A DNA stretch of 64,000 bases from Hymenochaete sp. R1. Its lineage: Eukaryota; Basidiomycota; Agaricomycetes; Hymenochaetales; Hymenochaetaceae. Each line of letters opens with the position of its first letter. Position 1 is the stretch's first letter. Where the stretch lies: assembly GCA_019400425.1 (NCBI GenBank), contig JAFREE010000012.1, positions 62,001 to 126,000 on the forward strand, in the 5' to 3' direction. Below the pieces are notes generated by a model. That model did not search any database and was not told the origin of the DNA. It saw nothing but the letters and a program-made list of their open reading frames with translations. The position numbers and the translations under genes were made by a program. This document shows positions 37,922 through 50,558 of this stretch, piece after piece.

Positions 37922-39817
37922 TCAACGACTCCAGTTTCCTTTTTTCTGAACTTTTGCTTTCTTGTAAAACTCTTTCTCCACCTTCTTATGCCCCAACGTC
38001 TCAATCCTCCTTGATTTCCCTTGTCTCCTTCCACCTTGAGGTCGCTCCTCCTCTTCATCTTCCCATCCATCGTCATCGTCTCGGTCGTCTCTCTCCCTCT
38101 TCCTACCAAACTTATTACCACCTTTTCCACCACCCACAGTCACATTGACGCGAGGTGGTACAGAGAACCCAAATGCTTTCCCAACTTTGACAAGGTCGAG
38201 AGAATTGACATCGAAGATCTTTTTCAGGGAATGTGAAGCATAGGACTGCAGATATGAACGGTATCCGTCCTTCGCAGACTGATGAAGGAAGTAATTTTTT
38301 TGCAGGAGTTTTTCAAGCTTAAAAAAGACGTCAGTATCGCGATTTTTCCCACTTTGAAACAAAGACATACTTGACTCTGCACATTTGCTACCCTGTCTGC
38401 CGGGAAAGTGTACTCGTTCAGAGGGACTTTGGCTTCCTTCAGGTACCGTAAAAACCCGAGCTCGCTCTCAAGTAAGAAAAGAAGACTCTTTCCCGCCTTG
38501 CCAGCTCTTGCTGTCCGTCCTACGCGATGGATATAGTCACGAGGATCATCGGGTGGGTCGAATTGAACAATCCAATCGACCTTGGGTATATCAAGTCCCC
38601 GGGCTGCCACGTCTGTGCACAGCAAGATCCCGTTTGTCGCATTGCAGAACTCAAAGAAGGTGTTTGTGCGCTTTTGCTGCTTTTGTTTGCCCTGCAGAAG
38701 ATAAGCATCGTAAAACTCGACATCATTCTCGAAATGCAAACGTACGTGTAGATCAAGCACGGGCACATCGATATAATTCAGTAGCTCGGCATGGTACTTG
38801 ACTGAGTTGCAACTTGAAAGGAAAACAACGACCTTCTTCTTCAAATTCTTTTTGAGAAAGGTGAAAAGTAGAAGGAAGCGGCGTTCCGATGGGCAAACAA
38901 CATAACCTTGTGTAAGTGTAGACACAGTACTGGTTTCTTCTGTACCATCAACATCGATGTGTAGCGGACCAGGTCGTAACGATATTCGAGCCAGGTCTTG
39001 CACCTTCGTTGTCTGAGTTGCGGAGAAAAGCATGGACTGGCGATGTTCTGAAGGAGAGAGTTTTGTCAATGGTCGTTCCATGCAGAAAGACATTGTTTCT
39101 CACCGTTTGGCAAAATTGAAATAATCTCTTTCATCTCTTCTTCGAAACCGACCTCCAAGATCCGGTCTGCTTCGTCGATGATGAGAGCTTTGAGATTCCG
39201 GAAAACAAAGCCTTTCGTGTTCTAGAGACAGATATGAGTACCTATTTCACTCGCATTCCAGACTTTTTCTCACTTGTAGATGATCGAGAAGCCTTCCAGG
39301 AGTCGCAACGATCAAATTTACACCCTTCGTCAGCTTCTCGGCTTCAGCTTTTCGGTTTGTCCCTCCCATCAGTATTCCGAATGTTTGAGAGTGGTGCACC
39401 ATAAGCTCCTTCGCCACTCCAAAAATCTGCAAAGCCAGTTCTCGGGTCGGTGAAATAATGACGATTCCCGTCCCTTGGATGCAATTCAGCTTTTCAGGCA
39501 TCACATGAAACAAAGTCTAACGAACCGTTGCGAGGCTTGAACTTCAGTCTATGCAATAGTTCGACCGCTGGAATCAAGAATGCCAAAGTTTTACCCGATC
39601 CTGTCCTTGCGGCACCTAGCACATCTTTCCCGGCCAGTAATGGAGGGATTGATTTTGACTGGACGGGTGTCATAGTCGTAAACCCCATTTCACCCAGCGC
39701 CTTAGTCGTCGGCTCTGAAAGCTCGAGCATTGAGAATGGTTGACGAGCGGTAGGTGCTTTGACTGGAGTAGCAGCATCTTCGAGTGCCACTTTACTTGAG
39801 CTTGGATCTCCTCCCAT
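37922..39817 (-). CDS. HAS1: DEAD-box RNA helicase HAS1/DDX18
   Basis: The Q motif reads [20 protein letters not shown] and motif I is AARTGSGKT. Then come [10 protein letters not shown] (Ia), [10 protein letters not shown] (Ib), [10 protein letters not shown] (DEAD), SAT (motif III), [11 protein letters not shown] and [11 protein letters not shown] (motif VI). Has1-specific blocks are [40 protein letters not shown] and, near the end, [20 protein letters not shown] and [11 protein letters not shown]. The DUF4217 region follows the helicase, and a basic, Asp/Arg-rich tail ends at 37922. It acts in 40S and 60S ribosomal subunit assembly in the nucleolus. Fungal Has1 often has a longer acidic N-terminus; here only ~30 residues precede the Q-motif region, so an upstream exon is possible. 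It shares a 231-nt divergent promoter with PTH2. Confidence 0.9.
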
Positions 39818-40048
39818 TGCGCAAAGGCTTTTTCAGAGTTGAAATGCTCCAAGCAGAGAATCGTCGTAGATGAGGAGTGACAGGACAAGGAGATCTGGGC
39901 TGCGAAATATTTCTTGTGCGCATTTGGCTTTAGGCTTAGCTGACTGTGGCGATCTGCCGATCGCACGCATTTGGACGATTCCGGCTCTCAAGGGGTAGAG
40001 TAAGGTAAGGGAGCGTGTTCACCTTCGCTGGTGGTACCTTACATTTCC
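39818..40048. promoter_or_regulatory. compact bidirectional promoter (HAS1 / PTH2)
   Basis: 231 nt between divergent start codons. No clear TATA box. Sharing of control elements is inferred from spacing only. Confidence 0.4.
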
Positions 40049-41052
40049 ATGGGTCTATCTTTGGATTCACCGGGCTCTTTGCCGTATCATGGCGGGTCTT
40101 TCATTGATTATATCGCATGGAATCTGAAAGCGCAAACTCTAGTCATCACTAAGGCATTGGTTATCTTTACATGCCTTGCCCTGGGCTTCAAGATTGGCTC
40201 ACGAACGGCAGGGAGTCATGCTCTCCCGGACCTATCATCCCAAGAAATCGAGGAGGAGCTCGAAGAGATAATCGACTGGGAAGAAGCCTCAGATGGTGAC
40301 CTTTCCGTGATAAGGGCGGGAACCTTCGAGCAATGTAAGCTTGTTAGTGATATCGGGTCTTTTGATCTTGGCGATGGATTTTCACTAGTATCACTCGTAT
40401 CCAGGTTTTGGTTGTTCGTACAGACCTCAAAATGAGGCCCGGTGATATATCCGCTCAGTGAGGTTTCATTCCCTTCTGCTTGAGTTTGTGATATACTTAT
40501 GATATACCTAATGGACTGACTTGACTTAGGTGCTCGTATGTCCCAGCCTTCAACCTCAACCCTCCATTTAACCTTCTCTCGCAGTGCAGCTACTATAGCA
40601 TGTTACAAGGTCCTCGAAAAGAAAAACCGCCGGCTCGTTAGACACTGGGAAAGGACTGGGTAAGTATTGACTGTCCCCATGATGTGGCCGATGTCCTGCG
40701 CTAGAGCATTTTGTTTTACTAGACAAGCTAAGATTGCTCTAAAGTCCACCTCAGAAGAACAAGTATTGGAGCTCGAAGCTCTTGCAAAAAGCTTAAACTT
40801 GTGTGCTAGAGCGGTTCACAATGAGTCCGTCATCTCTTAGAAGCAATATACGAGTAGGCACCATACTGACAACTGTTTTTTTCTGATGTTGAAGGGGTTT
40901 GACGAAGGGTAAAGAAGGAAGCAGGACTGTGCTTGGAATAGGGCCCGGTGTGCATTTCTGAATTGATTCACTCGTAGATTATGTACTGAATCATACCATC
41001 AGCTCCAGCGGCTCTTGTGAATCAGGTTACGGGCAATCTCAGACTTCTTTGA
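40049..41052 (+). CDS. PTH2: peptidyl-tRNA hydrolase 2 (Pth2/Bit1 family)
   Basis: Seven exons (40049-40342, 40405-40457, 40530-40535, 40585-40659, 40723-40824, 40895-40947, 41003-41052) give 210 aa in frame. An N-terminal hydrophobic segment (LVITKALVIFTCLALGFKIG) followed by a charged linker fits the mitochondrial membrane anchor of eukaryotic Pth2. The catalytic domain reads KLVLVVRTDLKMRPGDISAQ, CSAATIACYKVL, the run RRLVRHWERTGQAKIALK, and ends TVLGIGPAPAALVNQVTGNL. The enzyme releases peptides from peptidyl-tRNA. Exon 3 is only six nucleotides and supplies QCS of the family QCSHA motif; the usual His after QCS is Ala here. The donor after 40824 (GTCCGT) is weak but keeps the frame. Confidence 0.9.
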
Positions 41053-41346
41053 CCCCAAAATGACCATATGTTGTTGATGAAGCCGCAATGCATTACAGCA
41101 AAACAACGCTGTCCGTACAATAATAACTAACAAAACTTCATTTCATTGAAGAAAAAGGGAGAAAAAATTGAGCTAACAATATAGATAAAAGAAGCTTGTT
41201 AGAAAGAAAGGCAAAGGACCGTACGAGCTGAACTTCTATTGTTCGAGCCGGTAGGAAACTTATTTTCAATATCGTTACTGGAGATGAGACGCGGCAGGGC
41301 AACAAGTCTGAAATTTTCAGAAGACATCAATCCTGCACTCAATACC

Positions 41347-42509
41347 TTAGCGACGACCTGCCGGGGCAGCTGGTGCAGGTGCGGGGGGAGCCCAGCGAGC
41401 GATAAGCATCTTCACCTTCTCCCAGCTCTGTGCTACAATAGGAGGATTTCCTGGCTTCAAAGCATATCCGTCGATGAAACTGTTGACGTGTCCAATCGCA
41501 CCCTGTGAGAATTGCGACTGGTAGTAACGCATGCGAAGGAAATGCGCGTAGAAAAGCGGGGCCAGGAGCGAGTTCTGGAAAAGAAGTGCTCCAAAAATAA
41601 CGCGTACGAAAATTACAATCTCGGCATAGGCAACGACACGCATAGCTGGATCATAGTTGGCTATATAGGCATTGAATAAGATGTTAAAGCTGCAAAAACT
41701 TGGGTGACACAAACCTTTGATAAACGCCTGCAGCTTCTTCAGGAGTGGATGCTGAGTAGCAGGTTGACCAGCCGTCGCGGGCGGAGTCGGGGGGAAGAAG
41801 TGCGGTAAGAGGTTCGAGCGCAGGAAAGTCAACGCATGGAAGAGCGAGAATGTTGCAAAAGGGATGAGGGACACTAAGACAAGATTGCCGCGTAATTAGC
41901 ATCATGAAGATGTGTCAGTATGCACGCGACAGGCACAAACCTGGGACGGGTTTGGAAATCCACCAAAAGAATGCTAGCGCAAAATATTGAACGTTCTGCG
42001 AGAGAGAGAATGCATCAGTTATCCGTTGTGCTATACAGATCGCCGATTGGACGAACCTCATCCGTTACCGCCCTACGCAGCGTGTTTGTGTTGGCGCCGC
42101 CCTTACAACACGTGTTCAGCTCAAACCTTTAGGAGAAAGATGAAAATAGACACACTTGTCCAAAAGACTTGCTACAGAAGACCATGAGCACAGAACATGG
42201 TGAAAACACGTATAAAATGAAATACTTACAAGCAAACGATGGCATAACTGACGAGAGCCCCGGTGTAAGCCACTAGTTTGATACCGTCAACTCTTGGTAG
42301 ACTTCGACAAGTCCTTGAGCACAACTCACAAGAATACAGTCGAGAGTGTCCAACACTGCGGAACGTGGCCCACGCCAGGAGATACTTAAAAGCACAAATG
42401 AGCAAAAGGAAGTGTCCTCCTGCCCAAACGTAATGCTGTAAAGAAGACCTTGAGTTGACTGCGTCTCCGTAACAAAGTAGAGTGTGTAGCTTACTTGTGC
42501 CGTTGCCAT
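41347..42509 (-). CDS. POM33/TMEM33-family ER and nuclear-pore membrane protein
   Basis: Small exons spliced by eye: MATAQ; HYVWAGGHFLLLICAFKYLL (then AWATF); FDGIKLVAYTGALVSYAIVC; KSFGQ (exon about 42163-42178); NVQYFALAFFWWISKPVP; SLIPFATFSLFHALTFLRSN; and a last exon with YAEIVIFVRVIFGALLFQNS and FLRMRYYQSQFSQGAI. Four or more hydrophobic helices with the SLIPF.TFSLFH.L...R motif are typical of the TMEM33/Pom33/Per33 family, which sits in the ER and nuclear envelope and helps nuclear pore assembly and ER shape. The C-terminus is Ala/Pro-rich and basic (APAAPAGRR), fitting the amphipathic/basic C-terminal part of Pom33. Total length is roughly 250-280 aa, near the family norm. Exon borders in the middle are approximate. 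Confidence 0.8.
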
Positions 42510-45500
42510 AGTTGTACTCGCGTGCACACGTTAGAAGGAGGTTGGAGGAAAAGATATGAAACGGGCGTAAGGAGTGAAGCGGGAACGAAAGCAAAACCCA
42601 CTGACGTAGACGATCGCAGCAACTTCAGGGCAGGCTCCACTCCCTTCCACAGGCCGCGTCTCTGCCTCGGGATCGTTCTTGAGCTACCCTTCTCTTAATC
42701 ATTCACTTCATCATCGGCGTTCGGTTTGTGGCCATGCCGAGTTTTCAAGTAGTGCATATTAGAGTGCTAGGCGACTGGTTACTCAAAAAATGATTGCGCC
42801 CATGAAGAATCTGCGCACGCTGCCCTGGAATGTAAGAATCCTCTTAGTTCGCTCAACCACCAAAACAACCATTCTCGAGGCATACTTGAGCATAGCTTTC
42901 CCCTGGACAAGCAATTGCACTACAGTCATGCGTCCATAGTCCTTTTAAACGGCTCAAACCCGATGTGTACAAAGATTGGATGGGGCTCCAGTGCGAAATC
43001 GATCATGAGTTCGGTAAGGGACCTTTATAGGCCTCTACAGTAACGACAAAAAGTGTTCACTTGAACTGACCTATATCATTCCTACGCCACTGAACTTCAA
43101 TAGTGGGACAGCTTCTATTGGACGTGTATACTCTAAACTCCATTGGTAAGAGGCCATTTGTATCAAGCATTTTCTAACCTAACTCATCCACTTTGGCGCG
43201 TTTTTGTATGGAGAACTCAGCCTTACATCGAGGGGGACTGCTGTACTTCTATCCGTATCCGACTCCGATCATCGATGATGATGAATGATCAAGATAAACT
43301 TCATGCGCAGTTCCCTTCATTACGTCGCATCTCTCCAATCAAAGCCCTATAACTCCTCTCGATTGGATGATGTAGGAAGATCTCGCAAGATCCTCTGTGG
43401 CTTGCTGACGTGCGGAGAACGACGAACTCTCGCATGGAGTCTACCGCTCAGCGCACCTAAATCTCTTATCAGCCAACATATAATCGATAGGGGCTCCTTC
43501 AGCTTTACCTCATCTGTTTCTGGACAGATCTCACAATAAATCCTCATAGACATGCACCTTGACCTGCAATTTTATGGAGTCGGTAAGTGTGGCTGGGAAC
43601 TTTATTCTCATATTCATAAAGTGGGGTTTTAATTTCCAGAGCGAATTGAGCTTGCAATGCTTTCTCCAGTTCTCTGGGTATGTCTTTCCCAGTGCGGACA
43701 GGTATAGGTAAATGCTAAAATTGTTCTGAATTCTAGGTCCTTATGACATGCGAAGCAACGGTGCTTCTAACTCCAAGCTTTCCGAAGCACTCGTCAGATT
43801 TGTTTGACCATCTGCGAGGTGCGAATGCCGAGTTCTTGTCTAATTGCAGAACTCGCAGTAATAAGTATCATTCCGGATCTTTCGCATCCTTTCCAAAGCT
43901 GAGTTGCACAATAATCGCCCTCTACTTCTTTTGAACCCCGCAGATTCCATTTTCGCGAATCCGAAGCGGAGCCGGACCTATCAGCAAGATCGTACAAGAC
44001 GAGAGCTCTTTTATGCGACTGCTGCGGAAGCAGATTGCTGGACTTTAGAGTCAGGCGACTGATCCGCTAGTGCGACCAATGTGGAGCCCAACACGACCCG
44101 AGAGTGAAGAAAGATACTCCTAGAGGAAGCCACTGGCCGGGATAAACTGTGAATGCTTCACGGAACCTAGGATCTACGATTTGGTGGGCCGGATCTTGGT
44201 GACTTCCGGCGCAAAGCGGACTCAGGATCTGCGTAGAACTAGGTAATGTGGAATCGAATATTCTGGGTAATGCGTCTCAATTTAAAGCCGTAGGGTTGTT
44301 TTAGGCATCTCGTGTAAGTGCTTTTGGGTGCAATCTAAGAGGTATGTTATATTAGTATTATATCAATGTCTGCGATCGAACGAAGAAGTCATAGGAAGCC
44401 TTCAACTCGATGAAAACAATTCGTCGTGGACTGCACTTATCTAACGACACGCTGTCCTTGATTCCTCGTTCTTCGATAAGCGCCTTGGCGGTTCGCTTCG
44501 ATGCATTACAAGTTGGACGTTCGATATTTCAATCGGATAACTCAAGAACCGCGATACTAGCATGAAAAACGAAAATGGGGGTGTGACTTCACGGTACCTA
44601 TCTAGCATATCCCCCACACTAAGAACAAAACGATTCGGATATGCTGATATACCGTTGTTTTGAATCAGATAATCAGGAATCAGCAAGATGTATGCTCGTA
44701 GCGTCACATGTACATTGCAGATGGGTTCACATCGAGAACACCTCACGCATAGCATTTCGCTACCATATGTTCCCATACGAAGCAGGAGAAGACCGAGGCC
44801 GCTTTTTGTCAAGCAGCCACCAGAGTTCCAAAGGTTCAAGGCGCGTGTGGTCAGATTCATTGCTTCGGAGTAGTCTCGAGGGGTTTGGATGCATACGGAT
44901 GGAAGAAGTGTGGATGTGAACACTGAATTGCTACACGTTCTTAGAATAGCGCGAGGACAATTAGACCACTCTGCAACTATTTTTATCCGTCCGGCGGCCA
45001 TGAGACTCTATCTCATGGACCAGGGTCCTGTTCGTAAGTTGGGAGATACGCCTCATCCCCGATGGCCAATAGCCGCATATTTACCACGGGGTTAGACCGA
45101 GATTGAATGCTTTGGCGAAAGTTCCGGGCTGCTAGATGAGAGGAGGGGGGATTTTTTAAAGTGGTGAGTAGCTTTGGCATATACGTATGCAATACTATTC
45201 CGCTCACCGAAAGAACTAAATCCCTTGAGCTGATACCGGCACTCACCCACAAAGGGCGCTGAATTGCCGACGAGGGAATCGAGAGAGGGGGGAAGGGCTA
45301 TCGTCCTAAAATAACCATTCGCCGACGGGAAGGAAGGCGAGGGGGAGGGGGGGGGGGGGTGAGTACTTTTGACTTCCAACTCAACGAAAGACGAAGTCCA
45401 CCGATGGATCACGAATTGGGAAAGAGCCGGTGGGGAAGGTGGCTTGAAGTACACTTGCATCAGTGAACCAGTGGCGGTGGCGTGATTTGGTATGCTTGTC

Positions 45501-48500
45501 CTCCTTGCATGGAGGGGATGAAGGTGGGGTTTGGACGCCACCCGCGGGCGAAAGAAGAGGATCATCGAGACGAAGCCCATCAAGAGTTCATGTAATCCCT
45601 TCGGCCACGGACTCGAATTCGGAGCAGGCAGGCTCGAAATCTGGTCGAGCGTCGATTCGGCCTGCTCCGAGCCGCTGCGAGATTTCGGATACGCGATGAC
45701 CATGCTGACGAGAGAGAAGCCGAGTCGGACGAGGGCGCTTAGACAGTAAGTAAAATCGCAGTATGCAACATTATGCGCTGAGAATCAGATCAGATATGAA
45801 TGGTATCCGCGTCTACTCTCTTGGCCCATAGCATTTGTGTTAAATTGTGTATGTATCGTTTTCAAATACACTAGTGAGTGGTGCTACCTATTTCAAAGAG
45901 TAACCACCTTGACTATTTCACTCTTACCAACGCACACAAAAAATAGCTAGACGCCGCCGGAGGACGGGAGGCCGAGAAGGAAGTGTCCCAAAACAAAGAT
46001 TCCAGGAATGCCCCGATCCAATTCATTTAATAGCCCAGTTGTCTTCTCCAGACTCCAGCGCCCAATTCCATAAGCATTATAAGCATTGAGTAGGTCCTCG
46101 TGTTTCCTTACCGAAGTCTGGTTATCCGAGATGTAGAAATATTGATGTATTCATACAGAGGACACGGACCTAGGGGCGCTATAAAGACGCAGGAAATCAT
46201 GAGAGAAGCTTCCGTCGAGGGGGTCTTGAGGGGTTGCTTGGAGATCGCCAGTGGTACCTATGGAGGTATGATTGCGATGACAGGGCTGACGATTCGACAA
46301 AAAAGTTGGTCGAGTACCTGGAATGGACTGATTTTTGTTGTTTAGGAGGGATGCTCGCCTCTCGATCAATATTACTGATTTGAAGAGAGGAAGATCATCC
46401 AGATCTTCATCCGTGGCGAATAAGTTTCCACAAATCCAAAAGCTTCCATTTTTGTTGACCGTTCGTGTGGATAGGAGACCTGTGGGAACTCGAAGATGAA
46501 GCGCCCCATTCTTGGGACCCGCTAGACAATTGCCCAACCTCAAGCCTGCACGAATGCTACGACGATTACACAGATCCGAAATCTGAGGAATGGACGTATT
46601 CGACATTACATCAACACCTACAATGTCCTTGAACCATTTCCAAGGTAGAAACAATGTCGTGACGTCGGAGCTGAAGATACGAGATACGTAGAACCTTCGT
46701 CACGCACTGTCACTGTCCGACCTGACGAATGATTTCCAATGCTCAGATTGATTCCGCGACCGCTGTCTGATAACCCTGACCCATTTGATCGGTGACTCTT
46801 GCGAGCTCTTGCGCCGGCGAGGAGCTAAAGCTAGATTTTCAAAAGGAGTTTCCATTCGGAGTCCCCGGAGCCTCTTTTTTTCGTACTTGCCTATCGGACT
46901 CGTTTCTGAAAAACACTGATGACTTGACTTGACTTGATATGATATGATGATTCCGTGCGAGTTGGAGCGTTCTCTCTTTCGCCGCGCCAAACACAAATCA
47001 TATGCAATACAGTATGTGCAGATGAGAACGAAGAACGATGTTCGCGAGAGTTTGCCACCCGGTAACCAAAGCGCGACAAATACAGGTGGCTAGTGCCAGC
47101 CCAGCCACAGAGTACCATTGAGCACATTTACCTTTCTTTCTCGTGGAGCGCTCGGGATCATTCACTCACTGTAGGGTCGACCCGAAAAAAAGTCCCAAAG
47201 CAAAAAGGCTCCGCAGATCTAATTGCATAGAGTTTTGAGTTTCCGAGGTTACGCTACAGACAATTAGAATAGGGGCCGGGACTGGGGCTGGCGCTGAGGG
47301 AAAGGAAGGAACACCACTAGGGGGAGAGGTGGGTTCTCTCTATGTAACGTACCTGCCCCACCTGCCCTTCGTGTACCTCTTGTGTGAAATGCACATACGA
47401 GAAAGGTTACGATACGATATTGACGCCGGGTCTTCCTCTGTGAGGGGAAGGGATGCTCGAGCTTGACCTGCTGCTTAACGCCATCACCGAGAGTCCGAAT
47501 TGGAGTCCGAGTCCGAGTGACCGATACAAAGACAAAGACTCCCCGCTCGGGCTCAGGCTCAGGCTGCTTGGAGCCCTGTCCGCGGAAGGCCGGGGTAGCC
47601 GGGCATATATAATTTCAGGAATGTATGTATTAATATTGTCAGCGTGCCTGAGAGCTCAGAAGAGGGGTGTTACTGGGTTACTCCGTGTAAGATCTAGAGT
47701 GCGAGTGCGGGTGCGGGTGCGCATTATAGTGCAACACTGCAACATTGCACCGCACGACAGATCAGGACTCAGGACGACGGAGGGTTTAAGGCGTCTTTAA
47801 CTCCACCCCATCCCACCTCCTTAGGACCAGGATCTAAGTTCTGGGTTAGGGTCTCCAGATCGGAAGTTTACTTGGACATTACTTTTGGCGTATTCAGAGA
47901 AGAAAGACTTTAAAAAAAAATAGCGCTTGGGGGATGTGGGCGGACGGGCGTCCCACCCAGTCGTACATGTGGATACCATACGCCATACGCAGCGCTTCTG
48001 TATCCAGAATTGTATGTGCGTCGCTATTATAGAGTTGAACGCTGAGTAACCTGAGCGTAACCATTAATGATCGCGATGCCAGTGCAAATGCGAGGGCATC
48101 GCACTCCGTCTGCTGCGCGCGCGTGAGTGCGTGTCCGGGCTTCAATACTACGAGATAGTAAGTGGAAGCAAAGCGAAATGGATCCCCGGACGAGGCTGTG
48201 TTTCGCTGTGTTCCTCCCTCCTTTCTCTAAGAAAAAAATCATTCATTCGTTTGTCTGTGCCTCCGGAGTCTGGAAAGGAAAGGAATGACCAACGCTCCAA
48301 CGCTCGACTCACGAATAGACGTGAAAGGACGTTGTCTAGACCGAGTGTGTGCCAGCACAACCTGGACGTAAATCTGAGCCCTGACCTGAGGGATAGCTTG
48401 CTTCGGGGGTGGAGGCGGTGTATGTATGCAGTCCTTTGTACACGACGACGATATGGGGTGGCGCTGCATAAGGAGGGAACGCCGCACGCGCAGGCCAATC

Positions 48501-50558
48501 AGAATCAGAGAGGCCCTTAATTTTGTCGAAGGGTTCATATTTATGGGGGGTTCAGGACACTCAACTTGACGCTGGTCCTGCGTCGCTGGATTAAACTGAA
48601 GAGAGCTGAGCAGTACGACTTCGAGGATACGCGATATTATTGTATTTTTATTTTTATTGTATTTTATTCTATTATCCTTCGATATGGGGGCCGTTGATGC
48701 TGAATACGATTGTTATGAGCGACACTCGCAAGGAACGAACAACAGCAAGACCGTGACATCAACCAAGTTGATCGGGGGAAGGGGATTCGGAGGGTCGGCG
48801 TTCCTCGTAGACCTGCCCAATGTGCCCTGTTGCCCCATCTCTCCTATTAATCCCTGCTGACTCGGACACCGCTGAGATGACCAGGATTTCGTGATAGGTA
48901 CCTTGAGATGATGATGATGATGGATGTAAAGAGCGGAATGAGGAATCGAGAATGATCATGATTACGATCTCGATCCGGTTACTTCCTCGGTGGTGGAGAA
49001 GAATTCAACAATAATATTATGCGCGCGCTTCCAGACCTTTCAGGAGAGAGGAGAGTGAGCGTGAGCCTGAGAGCGGAAAGGAGGACCGTTTCGGTGTGTG
49101 TTATGCACGAAGCAAGGGACGAACGGGGAGGAGGGGTTAGGTTTGAAGGGTAGTAGGGTGAGAGGGAAGGTGGGCGGGCGCGTGTCCGATAACTTTACTT
49201 GCTGTTTTTCCTCTGAGAAAAGTCCACGAAGCTCGAAGCTCGAATAGAGGGTGCACACTCGTCCGCAGTCCAGACTTTGGCTAATAGCCAATCAATACTC
49301 ACAATCGTTGCACTCCAACGCACTGGCCACTCAGAGAGTCAAGACGACATTATTTGTCTTTCTATCTCTCCCCAGGCCTAGGTACTAGCGCTCCGACTGA
49401 CTGTGATAAGCCTGAAGCAGAGAGTACGATAATGACGGGGATGATGCTGCGTTCGTTCGCGGCGGCCCCGGCTGGGCTGGGATTCGCCGTTCATGGACTC
49501 GTTATCCCTTTTTATTTCCATTCTTTCAAGACGCCGTTTGCGCTTCTGCTTCTTCCTTTTATCCGTATGTTTATTTAGTGGTCCGTCGAGCGCGTACGCC
49601 GAAGAGGGGAGTTCGATCGGGCTCCCACTGGCATAGGGTTCTTCTCTTTTAGTCTTTTTTATGATACAAAATACGCTTGTCGGACACGAGTCCCATTTTA
49701 CCAGCAGAAGAAAAGCAGGTTGTTTAACCTGTTATATGACCAAGAAATGGAACTGAATTATGTCGTTTCAATCGAATGGGATTATAAACGAGACATGATG
49801 ATGTTCGTCGTCGTACGATTGGATACGTCCGAGAGTGAAAATAATATGGATGTGGAGAGAGCCGTAATAATTGAGAGAGCACTGCATCGGATTCATAATT
49901 GAGAGGGAGGGAAAGAGAGAAAAAGGAGAGTCACTCAACTCAACTCATCGTAAACTCTGACCGACTGACCGACCGACTCTTTCATTCGCACCGCCATCTT
50001 CATTCATCCCTCCTCTTCCTCTCTCTCTCTCTCTCCCTCCCTCCCTCCAACCTCTTCGTTTCCTTTCTCACTCTTCAATTATTCTTTTACGACCCCACAC
50101 GAACTTTGCACGACGTACAAGTTCCCCTCACATCCCATTTCCATCCATCTCGTCTCATTTTATTTGCTCCCCATTCATCACCATCATCATCATCGTCCAC
50201 CCAGCCTGAGCCTGGCTTCCCCCTCCTCTCGCCTCTGCTACCCTCTCTAAACAGCATCCCAGGCTCCTATACCCTGCTCTTTCTTTCTTTCTTCAAAGTA
50301 CGTCTAATATTCACTCCATATACCCCTCCTTTTCGCCCAGACTCACCAGCTCAATCTCAGAAATTTCGACTTTGACCACTCTCCAAATCGCCACCCATCC
50401 CACCTCAGCCGGCGTCTCCCCCGTACCCGGCGTTATCGCCTGTCGCGTCTCGTCCCCCTGCCCTCGTTTTCTCAACGGCCTTGATCTAACGACACCAACG
50501 ACCTTCCGCTTCGGCTCCGGCGCTTCTCTTTCTCCCTCTCTTTCTCTCAAAGAATATC
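42510..50558. other. gene-poor region of about 8 kb
   Basis: No gene is supported. Several minus-strand frames of 160-200 codons (44441-45001, 45092-45703, 46151-46654) have atypical composition and no motif I recognise; they could be relics of one decayed gene or chance. Simple sequence is frequent: a G run at about 45340-45358, GTGCGG units near 47699-47720, (GAT)n near 48908-48921, and ACTTG/ATATG units near 46920-46947. The last ~600 nt is pyrimidine-rich and probably the promoter and 5' UTR of the Ras gene. No inverted terminal repeats, reverse transcriptase or transposase motifs were seen. Confidence 0.5.
50009..50048 (+). repeat. CT-rich tract upstream of the Ras gene
   Basis: CT and CCCT units in tandem. 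Long pyrimidine tracts upstream of the start are common in promoters of actively transcribed fungal genes, so it may mark the transcription start zone. Confidence 0.6.

Noticed and set aside
44441..46654. Three minus-strand frames of 160-200 codons in the 8 kb gene-poor region
   Set aside because: No domain motif, odd composition, no clear splice pattern joining them. Kept only as possible relics.
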